A DNA stretch of 64,000 nt from assembly GCA_000733355.1 (NCBI GenBank), contig JNVV01000014.1, positions 124,001-188,000 on the forward strand, read 5' to 3'. Below, piece after piece: positions 44,957 through 54,581 of this stretch (position 1 is its first letter; every line of letters begins with the position of its first letter). The notes under the pieces are model-generated. The model searched no databases and was not told where the DNA came from. It saw only the letters and a list, made by a program, of their open reading frames with translations. Both the position numbers and the translations under genes were made by a program. Origin of the DNA: Falciphora oryzae. Its lineage: Eukaryota; Ascomycota; Sordariomycetes; Magnaporthales; Magnaporthaceae.

Positions 44957-47900
44957 TTGGGCCTCGGGGCCGTTGGGCACCTATACCGGTTCCCGGACCT
45001 TCTGTGGGCGGATTATACCACCCGTGGCAGCTACCGGCTCGAGGAGACCGTCGACAAGACCCTCGAGAGCCGGCCGCGCATCCGCGAGATTCACCAGCGT
45101 CCGGGTCCGGAGGCGGATCATCTCTTCAAGTCCAGCGTCACCCACAACGTCGGCTGTGGCGGAGGCAATTGTTCGTACGAGAAACCGGAGCATCTCGAGC
45201 AGCGGAGAGAGCGAGCGAGCAAGGACCGCTTGAAAATACACTACGGCCTCATTGCCTCTGCGAATCGGGTGATGAAGAACACGCTGGTACGGGATAAGTT
45301 GGCATCACTGTCACGGCACCAACGAGGGCGAAGAGGCCGAGCTGCAACAAACCCTCAGGTTGATTTGGCTATCTAGAGTTAAGGAACAAAAAAGGAAGAG
45401 TTTGTGCGTTGCACCTGTTCGGATCGATTGCCTTAGGTAGGGCAATCGAGCCGAGCTCCACTTGTCGCACGGATCTGCCAGGCGCCCGTGCAACAGGTGG
45501 CCGAGCCTGGCACCGAGCCCTACCAAGGCTACGTGCCATAACAATCACAAGGCGTTCTGTCTTTTGAGATGGAGGCCGCGGGGCTGATGAACGACTTCCC
45601 GTGTCTGGTGGTGCGAGGGATATGCGACTACTCGGACACGCACAAGAACAAGTTATGGCAGGGGTACGCAGCAATAGTGGCAGCCGCCTATGCGAAGGAT
45701 CTCCTCTACCACCTCGCCCCTATCCAGGGGTCGACCAGCAAGCATAGTGAGGACGAGACCCGTGAGATTCTCGAGTGGATCACGCCCATCACCTATGGCC
45801 CCCGGCAGAGCGATTTTCTCAGGAGGAGGAAACCGGGCACCGGCCAGTGGCTGTTGGATTCAGAGGTGTACCACACATGGGTGGAGACCAAGGGCCGTAC
45901 CTTGTTCTGCCAGGGGTCCCGGGAGCCGGTAAGACCAACCTCACGGCCGCCGTTGTCGACGTAGGGACGGCCAAAACCCATAGGACCCATAAAGGACCCA
46001 AACCCAAAACGGGTACCCATTAGGTGCCCGCTATGGGTTTTGGGTTTTGGGTTTGGGTTTTTTATGGGTTTGGGTTTTTTATAGGTCCAAAAAATGTGCA
46101 ACTAATAAAAACACCTACTGCAGCCCTGCCCCTTTTTTTTTGTATGCTTTTTTGTTTTTTTGGGTTACCCGTGGGTACCAAAAAAAAACCAAAACCCAAA
46201 ACCCAAAACCCAAATGGGCACCCATTTTTTGGGTTTGGGTCCAAATTTTTGGGTCGACCCACGGGTTGAAATGGGTACCCGTGGGTGGGTTTTCGCCTGG
46301 CCTATGTCGACGATCTCTGTGAGAGATTTAAGCACGACACCCGCGTCGGCATTGCCTACCTCTACCTCAGCTCCGAGCAGCGCGCCGACCAGGCGCCCGA
46401 GAAGCTGCTCGCAAGCCTCGCGAAGCAGTTACTCCAGGGGCGGCTCCCACTCCCCGACAGTCTGCGGAACATGTACAAGTCGCGCAAGGACAAGTCAACG
46501 GACCCCTCGGCAAGTAACATACTAGAGATCCTAGAGAGCGCCGTTCGGCTCTACGCGAGGACTTTTATCGTGGTCGACGGGCTGGACGAATGCGAGAAGA
46601 CCGCGTTCGTAACCAGACTGTCAAAGACGATCTTTAACTTCCAGTGTCCGGGCCAAATCGGAGTCAGCTTTTTCGCAACCTCGCGGCCCCTTCCGGTTAT
46701 TGAAGAACTTTTCGATGCGGACGTGTGCCTGAGGCAGACAGTGCTTGCTAGCAACAACGACATCGAGAAGTTCGTTAACGGACACGTGGACGAACTGTTG
46801 GGATTTGTGAGTCGGGAGCCCGAGCTGCAAAGTGAAATCGTGGACACAATAACAAAGGCCTCGGGCGGAATGTAAGCGCGCTACCAAATCAACCTGCGTA
46901 GTTACGGACCCTAACATGAACCGACTTGTGAAAAAACAACAGGTTCCTCCTGGCCGAGCTGTACTTAACCTTTCTGGAGGATAAAACCACGCCCACCGAA
47001 GTCAGGGAGGCGCTGGCGCAGTTCCAGGGCAAGGACAAAGACCTTATTGAGTCGTCCGAGGACGAGAAACGAAAGGTGCTCAGCCGCGCGTACGACCGCC
47101 CTCGACAAGCAAAACTTGTCGCGCGTCGAGAATATGGTGTCAGTGTGTATGGGGTTGGTCACCGTCGACGCCGAGAGTGGCACAATACAGTTCATCCACG
47201 CCACGGTGCGCGAATATTTGGAACAACAGCAGGCTAATGCCCCACCAACTCTGATCCTGGATCCGAACGAAGAGCCGACTATCGCCGCGATATGCGTGTC
47301 ATACCTGTCCTTTGCCGTCTTCTCCGAGTTCCCCCCCAGTGGCTTCCTGGCCCGACAGGATCTTGATGTAAGGTGCGAGGAGCACCCGCTCTACGAGTAT
47401 GCCGCCACGTACTGGGGCCATCACGCGCGCGAGAGCCGCAGCTCTGCGGAGACGGACAAGCTGGTCCTCCACTTCCCCGATCGCGAGACAAACGTCGCGG
47501 CCGCGAGTCAGGTGCTTACGGCCGCTATGGGCCTCAACGAGCTAGTACCCGGAGCGGCGTCCGGCCAGAGCGAGGATGACACACTTGAGCGGAGTGACGG
47601 CGAAGCACTAGAAGGAGTAGAGATTCCCATGCGACTAACCGCCGCGCACCTCATTGCGCATTTTGGGCTGGAGAGGCAGGTTTCAGCTTTCCTCAAACGC
47701 GGGCGGCCGATGGACGACCGGGACTTCGCCGGGATGTCGCCACTCGTCTGGGCCGCTCGGAGCGGGCACGACGCCGTCGTCGGCCTGCTGCTGAGGAGCA
47801 ATGGCGTGGACGCGGGGGCGGCGGACAAGCAAGGGAGGACACCGTTGTTGCGGGCCATGTGGTTCGGTAGAGAGGCGGTGGTCGAGCGCCTGCTGGGCGC

Positions 47901-48780
47901 TGGTAGGGTCAGCCCGGAATCGTGCCTGCCGGCGAGGCCGGTCCTCCGCGTTCCGGCAGACACCCCGGTCGATGGTGTGTATGCGATGAACGAACCCTTC
48001 TCCAGGCTAATGCTCAGAGAGCGGCACGTCACGTTTCGTCTAACCCCGCTCGCGTTGGCCGCGTTCATCGGACGCCGATCATTGGTGCGGGTTGTGCTGA
48101 GGGCGATGGGCCAAAGGGAGGAGCAGGGGGGTGGGGGGGCCGACGTCCTGAACGCCCGAGATCCCGAGTACGGCCGCACCCCCCTGTGGTGGGCTGTGAG
48201 GCACGGGCATCAAGACGCCGCCCAGCTCCTGCTGGAGACAGACGGCGTTGACTGGGACGCCCAGGACAAACGGCGCCAGAGCCCGCTGGCGAGGGCGGCG
48301 GTCAGCGGACGGAAGGACCTCGTCGAGCTGCTGTTGCGCTCCGGGGGGCACCGCGTCGACCTGAATTCTAAGGACAAGTACGGACTGATGCCCCTCTGTT
48401 GGGCTGCGTCGCACGGGCACCAGAAAGTCGTGAAACTGCTATTAGCCCAGCCGGGAATTGAGCTGAATCCTCGGGAAGAGGGCAGCTCGGCGCCGCTACT
48501 GAAGGCAGCCGAGAACGGCCACACGGGAACGGTCAAGATAATACTAGATCAAGACGGCATAGCCTTGAACCCGAAGGACGGAGACGGCGGTACGCCCTTA
48601 CTCGTCGCGGCTAGGCACGGACACATCGAAGTGGTGAAGCTGATTCTGGCGACGGACGGGGTGGACCTTAACGCCACAGACAAAAAGGGACGTACCCCGC
48701 TACTGGCAGCCGCTGAGAACCACCATCAGGAAGTGGTGGAACTGCTTTCTGCTACAATACCCGAGACCGAGTCGAGCCCC
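44957..48780 (+). pseudogene. Decayed NLR-type gene: PNP_UDP - NACHT - ankyrin repeats
   Basis: Domain order matches fungal NOD-like receptors. PNP_UDP phosphorylase part 1 is 44957-45306 (HYGLIASANRVMKN); part 2 is 45551-45720 (GVLSFEMEAAGLMNDFPCLV). The NACHT domain follows, with a lead-in DFLRRRKPGTGQWLLDS, P-loop GVPGAGKT at 45915-45935 and Walker B TFIVVDGLDEC near 46560. About ten ankyrin repeats run from 47635 to 48760. Damage: the N-terminal half of PNP is missing; about 240 unexplained bases with stops lie at 45307-45550; one G seems lost at the P-loop (frame slip near 45914); a hAT element sits at 45962-46304; and near 47095 some 35-40 expected codons are deleted with a frame change. 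One intron (46872..46942) is still perfect. The family senses non-self and can trigger cell death; this copy is dead. Confidence 0.82.
45962..46304. mobile_element. Non-autonomous hAT element (MITE), 343 bp
   Basis: Flanked by a perfect 8-bp target duplication TGTCGACG (45954-45961 and 46305-46312). The ends are imperfect inverted repeats: TAGGGACGGCCAAAACCCA at the left, and TAGGCCAGGCGAAAACCCA when the right end is read in reverse (15 of 19 match). An 8-bp duplication with YAGGG-like termini is the hAT signature. The interior has no ORF but many subterminal GGGTTTTGGG/GGGTTTGGG motifs in opposite orientations, typical transposase-binding clusters. Removing the element plus one duplication restores VVDDLCERF in the NACHT domain. 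Confidence 0.88.
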
Positions 48781-49022
48781 ACGGGCGACCAAGGGCAGAC
48801 ACGCCGGCTTCCGCGCGCCGTCGCCGATATAACCTCGCCCGACGCCGGAGAGCTGCCTTGGCCACCCAGCAGGGCCCGGAGCATGCCTGCAGCTGTTGGA
48901 AGGCGGGAACCTGTTCGATACGGGAGCCCAGAGTCCACAGACCAAGTTGTCATGACAAAGAACCCCCAGATTGCCACAAAACTAGTGTCTGCACGTGCCT
49001 CCGAGGCATCGTGCTGCGTCAG

Positions 49023-49210
49023 GGCAACCCGGGTAAAACACCTCAAGCAGTCATCGGGATGCTAATTGTTTCGGTGCTGTTCATTGCGTCGTTTGCTTGC
49101 ACCTGGGGACCCCTGGTGTGGGCAGTCACCCGCCGAGCTGTTCCCGTTCCTTTTATTCTCGTCTTCTTCCTTGGCATTTCCCGCTTCATCTTCCCGATGG
49201 ACTTTCAAAG
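49023..49210 (+). pseudogene. MFS sugar-transporter fragment abutting the NLR relic
   Basis: Reads GNPGKTPQAVIGMLIVSVLF, then IASFACTWGPLVWAV, the same transporter region as in the relic at 4085-4250, here with the TWGP-W motif intact. Homology begins and ends abruptly. It overlaps the open tail of the ankyrin frame in a different frame, so the two were joined by rearrangement. Confidence 0.65.
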
Positions 49211-50198
49211 AATATCGGCAGTACATGGTCGATAGATGCCGTGTTCAGGTAGCGTCGGGCGTCGCTGAGAAACCCGTTGTATCCCGCTCTTGCGGCAGCA
49301 CAAGCGCCGTCGCCAGCTCCGCGGCGCACGGCGCAAATAATTAACCCAAGGTTCCAAGAAAAAAACCCTGATGCGAAAAATGGTCCCCATCCCGTATGCA
49401 AATATCCACGATACCTGGTAGCTAATTAATGAACTGGATGTTGTTGAAAAAGCCGACTCGGGTAGCCACGGCCTCAAAATGACGATGATATCAACGCGTT
49501 TCGTGTGCGGTTTGACGGAACTATTATTTTCCCCACCGTTCTAGTCTAAATGCCTCACCGGCCACTCTGGCCCGATGGAGATAGATGACAGGAGAAAGGA
49601 GATAAAAAGAGCCGAACCCACGGATTTGTTGCCTGAGGGTGCTCCGCTAATTATGTAGCTTCTGGAATCAACACACGCGGTTCGGAGAAGACTTTTATGA
49701 GCATCTTTGGTGCGCTTGGCTCGCAGATTTAGGTTTCGCCGCCCACGGTTTGCCACAGAGCCTATGTCAGTTTGCGCGGGTGCGCCGTAGTTCATACAAA
49801 CCCACGTGGTTGCCGGGGGTAGTGGAGAAAAGTGCCAGGCTGCCAGCAGGAAGCAACAGGAATGGTGGCCGAGCAGAACCTCTAAACCTTAGACGCCTAG
49901 TAGCAGAAGGCGTAGCTCTAATGCTGTATATCAAGACCTTGTACTAACATATGGGGAAAAGTAAAGAGCGCCTCCCTGGGCGCCTCGCTGGGGAGGCATA
50001 TTAGGGAAACGGAGAAACGTAAAGCTAGACGTATATAACTAGGGGCCAGCCCTTCCATTGCCCTGCCATTTAATCATCGCTCCTGCAGACCTAGTCTCCT
50101 CCACTCTCGATACCACAACATACCTCTCCCGGCAAACCACCAAGCAACAATCCCCACAAGCGCCGGAAGCCCCCGGCCACCGCCAACCCCCCACAACA
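49211..50198. other. Intergenic before the small secreted protein
   Basis: No gene seen. It ends with a CT/CA-rich leader typical of fungal 5' UTRs. An inverted repeat GCCTCCC ... GGGAGGC occurs at about 49971-49997. Confidence 0.4.
50032..50038 (+). promoter_or_regulatory. TATA-like box for the small secreted protein
   Basis: TATATAA, 167 bases before the ATG at 50199. Confidence 0.4.
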
Positions 50199-50612
50199 AT
50201 GCAGTTCTCGCACCTCTCCCTCGTCGCGCTCTGTGCCGTCGCCGGCGGCGTCTCGGCCAGCGACCCGCCCGCCGCCAACAACGGCACCGCCAACGGCACC
50301 CGGCCCCTGACGAGCGGGTACGACTACCACAACCAGGCCGTGTGCGTGTCGAGCGCCACGGGCGGCTCGGCCTCGGGCATCCGGAACCCGAACCAGTGGC
50401 GCGGCGTCGTCGACGCCAACGCGACCGAGTGCGCCTGCAACAAGTACCTGGTCCGCAAGACGGGCGTGCTCCAGAACGACCTGTGCCCGGACTGCCGCTA
50501 CGACGTGGCCACCGAGACGTGCTACTCCAAGCACTGGCACATCGGCTCCGTCGAGTTCCGGTCGTACTGCCAGCACTACTGCGGTGGCGCCGACTGGGAG
50601 GGCCGCGGTTAA
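50199..50612 (+). CDS. Small secreted cysteine-rich protein
   Basis: One exon, 137 aa. Signal peptide about 1-20 (MQFSHLSLVALCAVAGGVSA), followed by an Asn/Pro-rich stretch with likely N-glycosylation sites (NNGTANGT, NATE). The mature part has eight Cys residues in the order VCV, ECAC, LCPDC, TCY, YCQHYC, consistent with four disulfides. No known domain is recognised. Size, secretion and cysteine density fit the broad class of candidate effector or surface proteins, but nothing shows a host interaction. The upstream in-frame extension to 50058 is rejected because this ATG begins the signal peptide. Confidence 0.8.
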   Translation: MQFSHLSLVALCAVAGGVSASDPPAANNGTANGTRPLTSGYDYHNQAVCVSSATGGSASGIRNPNQWRGVVDANATECACNKYLVRKTGVLQNDLCPDCRYDVATETCYSKHWHIGSVEFRSYCQHYCGGADWEGRG

Positions 50613-52442
50613 GGGGGTCCCGAGGCCTCGCCTTTTCCCCCGCTCTCTTTTTTCTCCTGTTTCTCTCTGGTCTCCGGGTCTCCTTCGTCTGCTCCTCCTT
50701 CTTGTTGGGTTTCTCCTTCTCGTCGGGGTTTCTCTTTCTCGCTGGTTTCCTGTTTTCTGTTGGCTTTCCTTTTTCTTTTGCCTTTCCTCTTGGCCCCCAT
50801 CTTTCCCCCGAGTCTTCCCTGATTCCCTGGTTCTCACTTTTTGCCCTGACTCCGTCCCCATCTCAGTCTAATACAGTTGAAGGGTCATCGTAAACCAGAT
50901 GGGGAGCGCAGCGTCAGGTGCGGCTGGGGGCACGGCAGGAGCGGAAATGTGAACTGACTTTTCTTGTTTGGGTGTACGCGGCGTTTCGCTTTTTTTTCTT
51001 TTCTTAATTCTTCTAATAACTCAGCGTTTTGCATCTCCTCTATTCACCATGACATCGCAGTATTCGCTCATCTGTACTGGCCAACTCTTCAAACTCATCA
51101 GATGGGTTATAGTCGCTTGTCTCTCGCAACAGTGCTAGATGTGTGTCTGTGTGGGTAAAGCAGCGAGTCCGGTGCATCAAATTGACAAAGTCCCCGCAAG
51201 ACCATGGCGGCGTGTGGGATGGTACTCAGAGCCTGGGAATTATTCCTCCCCAATATTCCTCCTCCATTCTTCACTTTGCACGGCCCCCCGAGTCGGTGTT
51301 GCCCTCCCTCAAACAGATGTTCCCGTCCTGGTCGCCACGCGAACGCGGTCCTGCTAACCGGAAGAACGGCCGAGAAAAGCGGACTGCATGTCACGTTTAT
51401 AGTATGGATCGCCGTGCTTGTATGGCCTTTCCGGCAGAGCTGCGTGGGGCGGCCGAGTCGCCGTGGCACAGTCGGAGGACTCTGATCGACGCCGGGCCTT
51501 GAGTTGCCGAAAAACACTGGAAAACGTACCTGCGCGGTCCAAGCTGTGACGGGATCTCCCGCTATGACGTGTGCTTGTGTCCGGGCGATGCCTAGTGGCA
51601 AGGAGGGCGAGGGTGACAGATGCACCCCGCATTTTCTCCGTGCGATGCCGTGGTGGTTGGTTGCAGTGGCTGGACAACACACAGGGGCCGCGGCTTGGGC
51701 TAGAGCAGGAAACGAAGGCGGCTGTCAATTTAGCCGCTTGAGCCAAGACCAGGGCTCAAACAGGCCGTATGCTTGCTCCCGAGCCAGCGACCCGGCATGG
51801 CTTTGCCTTGGGCTCCATTTGGTTGGAGGGCCGCTGTCTGTCCATTATTGCGCCTCTACAGGAAACAAATTTTGTTTGTCAATTTAATGACGATCTACCG
51901 CGGGTGAGGGGTCATATGCTCATCTGGCTAAGATCATCACCTGCCAGCCCGGTGTTTCTCTCTCCGCCATGGAATCTTTCCCCCATCCCGGCTTGCTTTG
52001 CCCTTCGGCGCCCCTGGATTTTTGGCCGCGTTCCATTCGGGAATGATTTTGGCTTCGCTTCCTCTGGATTCAGAACAAAGAAAACCGAGACCTCGTCTCG
52101 TTGTGCATACATTAGGCTCGTGTTCCGGCCCAGGCTCGCCAGGATGACTACCCAAAAACGTGCTGACCGATCCTCATCCTAATCACCAATCCTGTCACTC
52201 CATCTCGAGTGCTGCGCCCTTGGCCCTTGCGCTGATTTTTCTGTTCTGGGAAACCCGGAGCGTAGCATCAAAACCACATGAGCTTGTATAGGGTCACACA
52301 TCAAGGCCTCCATACGAGCTCGGGATGTCATTATTATCCAGATATAGATCCCATGGACCCCAAGCAAGCTTGATAAAATGGTACAATTTTTATCTCACGT
52401 CGCCCAGCACACGCAGGGAGACCTGTCCTCTTCGAATTTCCC
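50613..52442. other. Intergenic, CT-rich at left
   Basis: A 220-base pyrimidine-rich tract (50630-50860) follows the small secreted protein. No gene is supported. A GGCTAA string at about 51926 lies 517 bases before the LPMO start and could be an XLR-1-type site; weak evidence. Confidence 0.4.
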
Positions 52443-53417
52443 ATGATGCTACTCTCTGTCGCTGCATCCTGGACCTTGCTCGCCGGGCAGGCCCTGGGAC
52501 ATTCGCACATCTCTTACATTATCGTCAACGGCCAGATGTTCCGGGGCTACGATGCCAAGTCCGGTGATATCCCAGCCGCTGTCGCGAACCCGCCCGCCCA
52601 GGTCGTCGCCTGGTCCGCGCGGAACCCGGACGACGGCTTCGTGAGCCCGGACAACTACACTTCCCCAGACATGATCTGCCACCGCGACGGAGAACCCGCC
52701 GTCGCGCACGCGACCGTCAGCCCGGGCGACAGGATCCACATCCAGTGGAACGGCTGGCCGCAGTCGCACGTCGGGCCCGCGCTGTCCTACCTCGCGAGGT
52801 GCGGCGGCGGCAACACCACCAGCACCGCAGCAGCAGGCTGCGCCGACGTCGACAAGAAGGGCCTCCGCTTCTTCAAGATTGACGACAGCTCCCCGGTCCT
52901 CCTGGGCCTAACGACGGGCCGGGGAGGCGCCGGACCGCCGCCGCCGGGCCGCTGGGTCTCGGACGTGCTGATCGCGCGCAACAACAGCTGGCAGGTCCGG
53001 GTGCCGCGGGGCCTCGCGCCGGGCCCGTACGTGCTGCGGCACGAGCTGATCGCGCTGCACTACGCGGCCAAGAGCAACGGCGCGCAGAACTACCCGCAGT
53101 GCATCAACCTGTGGGTGAAGGGAAGCAGCAGCGCCAAAAGCTGGGGCCCCGGCGCGGTGGGGTACGGGCAGGGCGTATCTCCGATGGCCATGTATAGACG
53201 GGATGATGCGGGCGTCCTGATCGACGTCAACCGGCCGCTGTCGACGTATCGGATCCCGGGCCCCACGCTGGTCAGCGGGGCGGAGCCCGTCCCGGCCACG
53301 GCGCAGGCCATCAGCCTGCCTACGGCCTGGGGAACGCCAGTCAGTGTCGTTAGTGGCGGCACGACTGTCGCGCTGCCCGTCACACAGACGTTCGTGCCGA
53401 GGCCGCCGCCGTCATGA
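52443..53417 (+). CDS. AA9 lytic polysaccharide monooxygenase
   Basis: One exon, 324 aa. After a 19-residue signal peptide (MMLLSVAASWTLLAGQALG) the mature chain begins with His20, as AA9 enzymes require for the copper brace. The second brace His is H109 in the SHVGPALSYLARC segment. Second-sphere residues follow: H200 in LRHELIALH and Q215/Y217 in NGAQNYPQC. An AA9 domain covers about 20-245; the rest is a Ser/Pro/Thr-rich tail without a CBM1. The enzyme oxidatively cleaves cellulose or related glucans using copper and electrons, and cellobiose dehydrogenase (encoded 9 kb away) is a known donor. A run of four Pro (GAGPPPPGRW) inside the domain is unusual. The start could also be the second ATG at 52446. 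Confidence 0.94.
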   Translation: MMLLSVAASWTLLAGQALGHSHISYIIVNGQMFRGYDAKSGDIPAAVANPPAQVVAWSARNPDDGFVSPDNYTSPDMICHRDGEPAVAHATVSPGDRIHIQWNGWPQSHVGPALSYLARCGGGNTTSTAAAGCADVDKKGLRFFKIDDSSPVLLGLTTGRGGAGPPPPGRWVSDVLIARNNSWQVRVPRGLAPGPYVLRHELIALHYAAKSNGAQNYPQCINLWVKGSSSAKSWGPGAVGYGQGVSPMAMYRRDDAGVLIDVNRPLSTYRIPGPTLVSGAEPVPATAQAISLPTAWGTPVSVVSGGTTVALPVTQTFVPRPPPS

Positions 53418-53829
53418 GGCCGAGCGGGGAGGTGACCCGTTGACTGTTTTGTAGTCCCAGATAAACACACAGTTCTACGGGCTTGGTAGCACGATCCTAG
53501 TCACTCGGACCCTTCAGCAAGCGTCAAACAAAGTAGTTGTTCTCCCGTAACGTCACGACAAGTGCGGCGCCGGCCAGCAGAAAGAGGCAGTCGGTTGCAT
53601 GGTCCAGCCCAAATAGTTGAGATGAAATTATGACCAAAGCCAAGCAATGAAGAAGGACCCCGTGCTGAAAATCTTATACGATTTGCTCTTGATGAATAAG
53701 AACGCTTTGCCCCGCGTAATTATGACAAACAATACAGATAGAAAACAAGACCGATGGGCTTGGACCGCCTCCGTGATACGGCTCCACTGGTCCTCGGTAG
53801 GAGGAGCAAGGCCAATAACAGCTTGCAAC

Positions 53830-53912
53830 ATCACCGTATGGGCTTTGTCGCCCCAGGTTGTACGGCCTGCAACAGCACCATATGGGCTTTATCGTCCCAG
53901 GTTGTACGGCCC
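53830..53912 (+). repeat. Tandem repeat, two ~43-bp units
   Basis: Both units read CACCRTATGGGCTTTRTCG followed by YCCCAGGTTGTACGGCC; only a few substitutions separate them. Confidence 0.8.
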
Positions 53913-53973
53913 GAGGCCTCTCAGCATCCTCCTCGAAGCCTCCATGTCAGACAAAGGGCTCAACCTAGCCAAA

Positions 53974-54024
53974 AGCTCGAGACGGGAACTGGTCCCCGCT
54001 CCCATCCGTCCTCGCTAACGGCGC
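53974..54024 (-). repeat. Dispersed repeat, copy 1 (inverted)
   Basis: The minus strand reads GCGCCGTTAGCGAGGACGGA followed by TGGGAGCGGGGACCAG and CCGTCTCGAGC. Near-identical to plus-strand copies at about 57930, 58510 and 58770. It encodes AVSEDGWERGPVPVSS in one frame, hinting at coding ancestry. Confidence 0.8.
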
Positions 54025-54171
54025 AGGCTGGCCCCAGGTCCTCCATGATCCGGCCGGATGCTCTGGGCGAAGGCATCTTATCCAGCGTATTCCGGTGACC
54101 TAGAATGTTCCAGGTGTAAGCATCCATCTTGTCCGGGGGTGCAGGGTGATGGCCTGGTGAAGGTGTCGGCA

Positions 54172-54300
54172 TTACTTACCATTGACATAGTCGTCGTCCG
54201 GGGTGTTCTCGTGAGTCATGTCGGGCGTCGCCGAGGGTTTATCGCGATGTAAATGGTCTTGACCCTGCTTTGGCGACTTGTTCTGACTCAAAGTACAAGT
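54172..54300 (-). pseudogene. Gene fragment, DMTHENTPD family
   Basis: The minus strand encodes NKSPKQGQDHLHRDKPSATP followed by DMTHENTPDDDYVNG and then a good donor site (GTAAGT). A diverged copy is on the plus strand at about 58034-58280. The parent protein is not recognised. Confidence 0.45.
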
Positions 54301-54581
54301 ACTTGTACAATTTTGATATTCCAACATCGCTCTGCCGGCCTTTCTTAACAGTCGGGAGGTTAGCACAGTCAATGGTGAGAAAGGCGAAGGGGAGGAACAG
54401 TCGCACGCTCTTTCGAGGCAGCTCCACGGCGGCAGCATCTGTCGTCGTGTCTTGCTCGACGACGTAGCGCATCTTCATGGGCTCCTCTTGCTTGATTCGG
54501 AGCTCTTCGGCGCCATCGGGACGCTTGTTCAGGGCAGTGAGAGCACCGCCGGAGTCGATGCTGGCAGGGAGGGCGTGTCGA

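Larger units (their letters stand above)
53418..54581. other. Region with repeats and coding scraps
   Basis: Between LPMO and BTB gene; contains the repeats and the gene fragment listed separately, but no intact gene is supported. Confidence 0.4.

Noticed and set aside
46000..46280. GGGTTTTGGG-rich stretch as interstitial telomere repeat
   Set aside because: Not TTAGGG, occurs in both orientations, and is bounded by hAT ends and an 8-bp target duplication.
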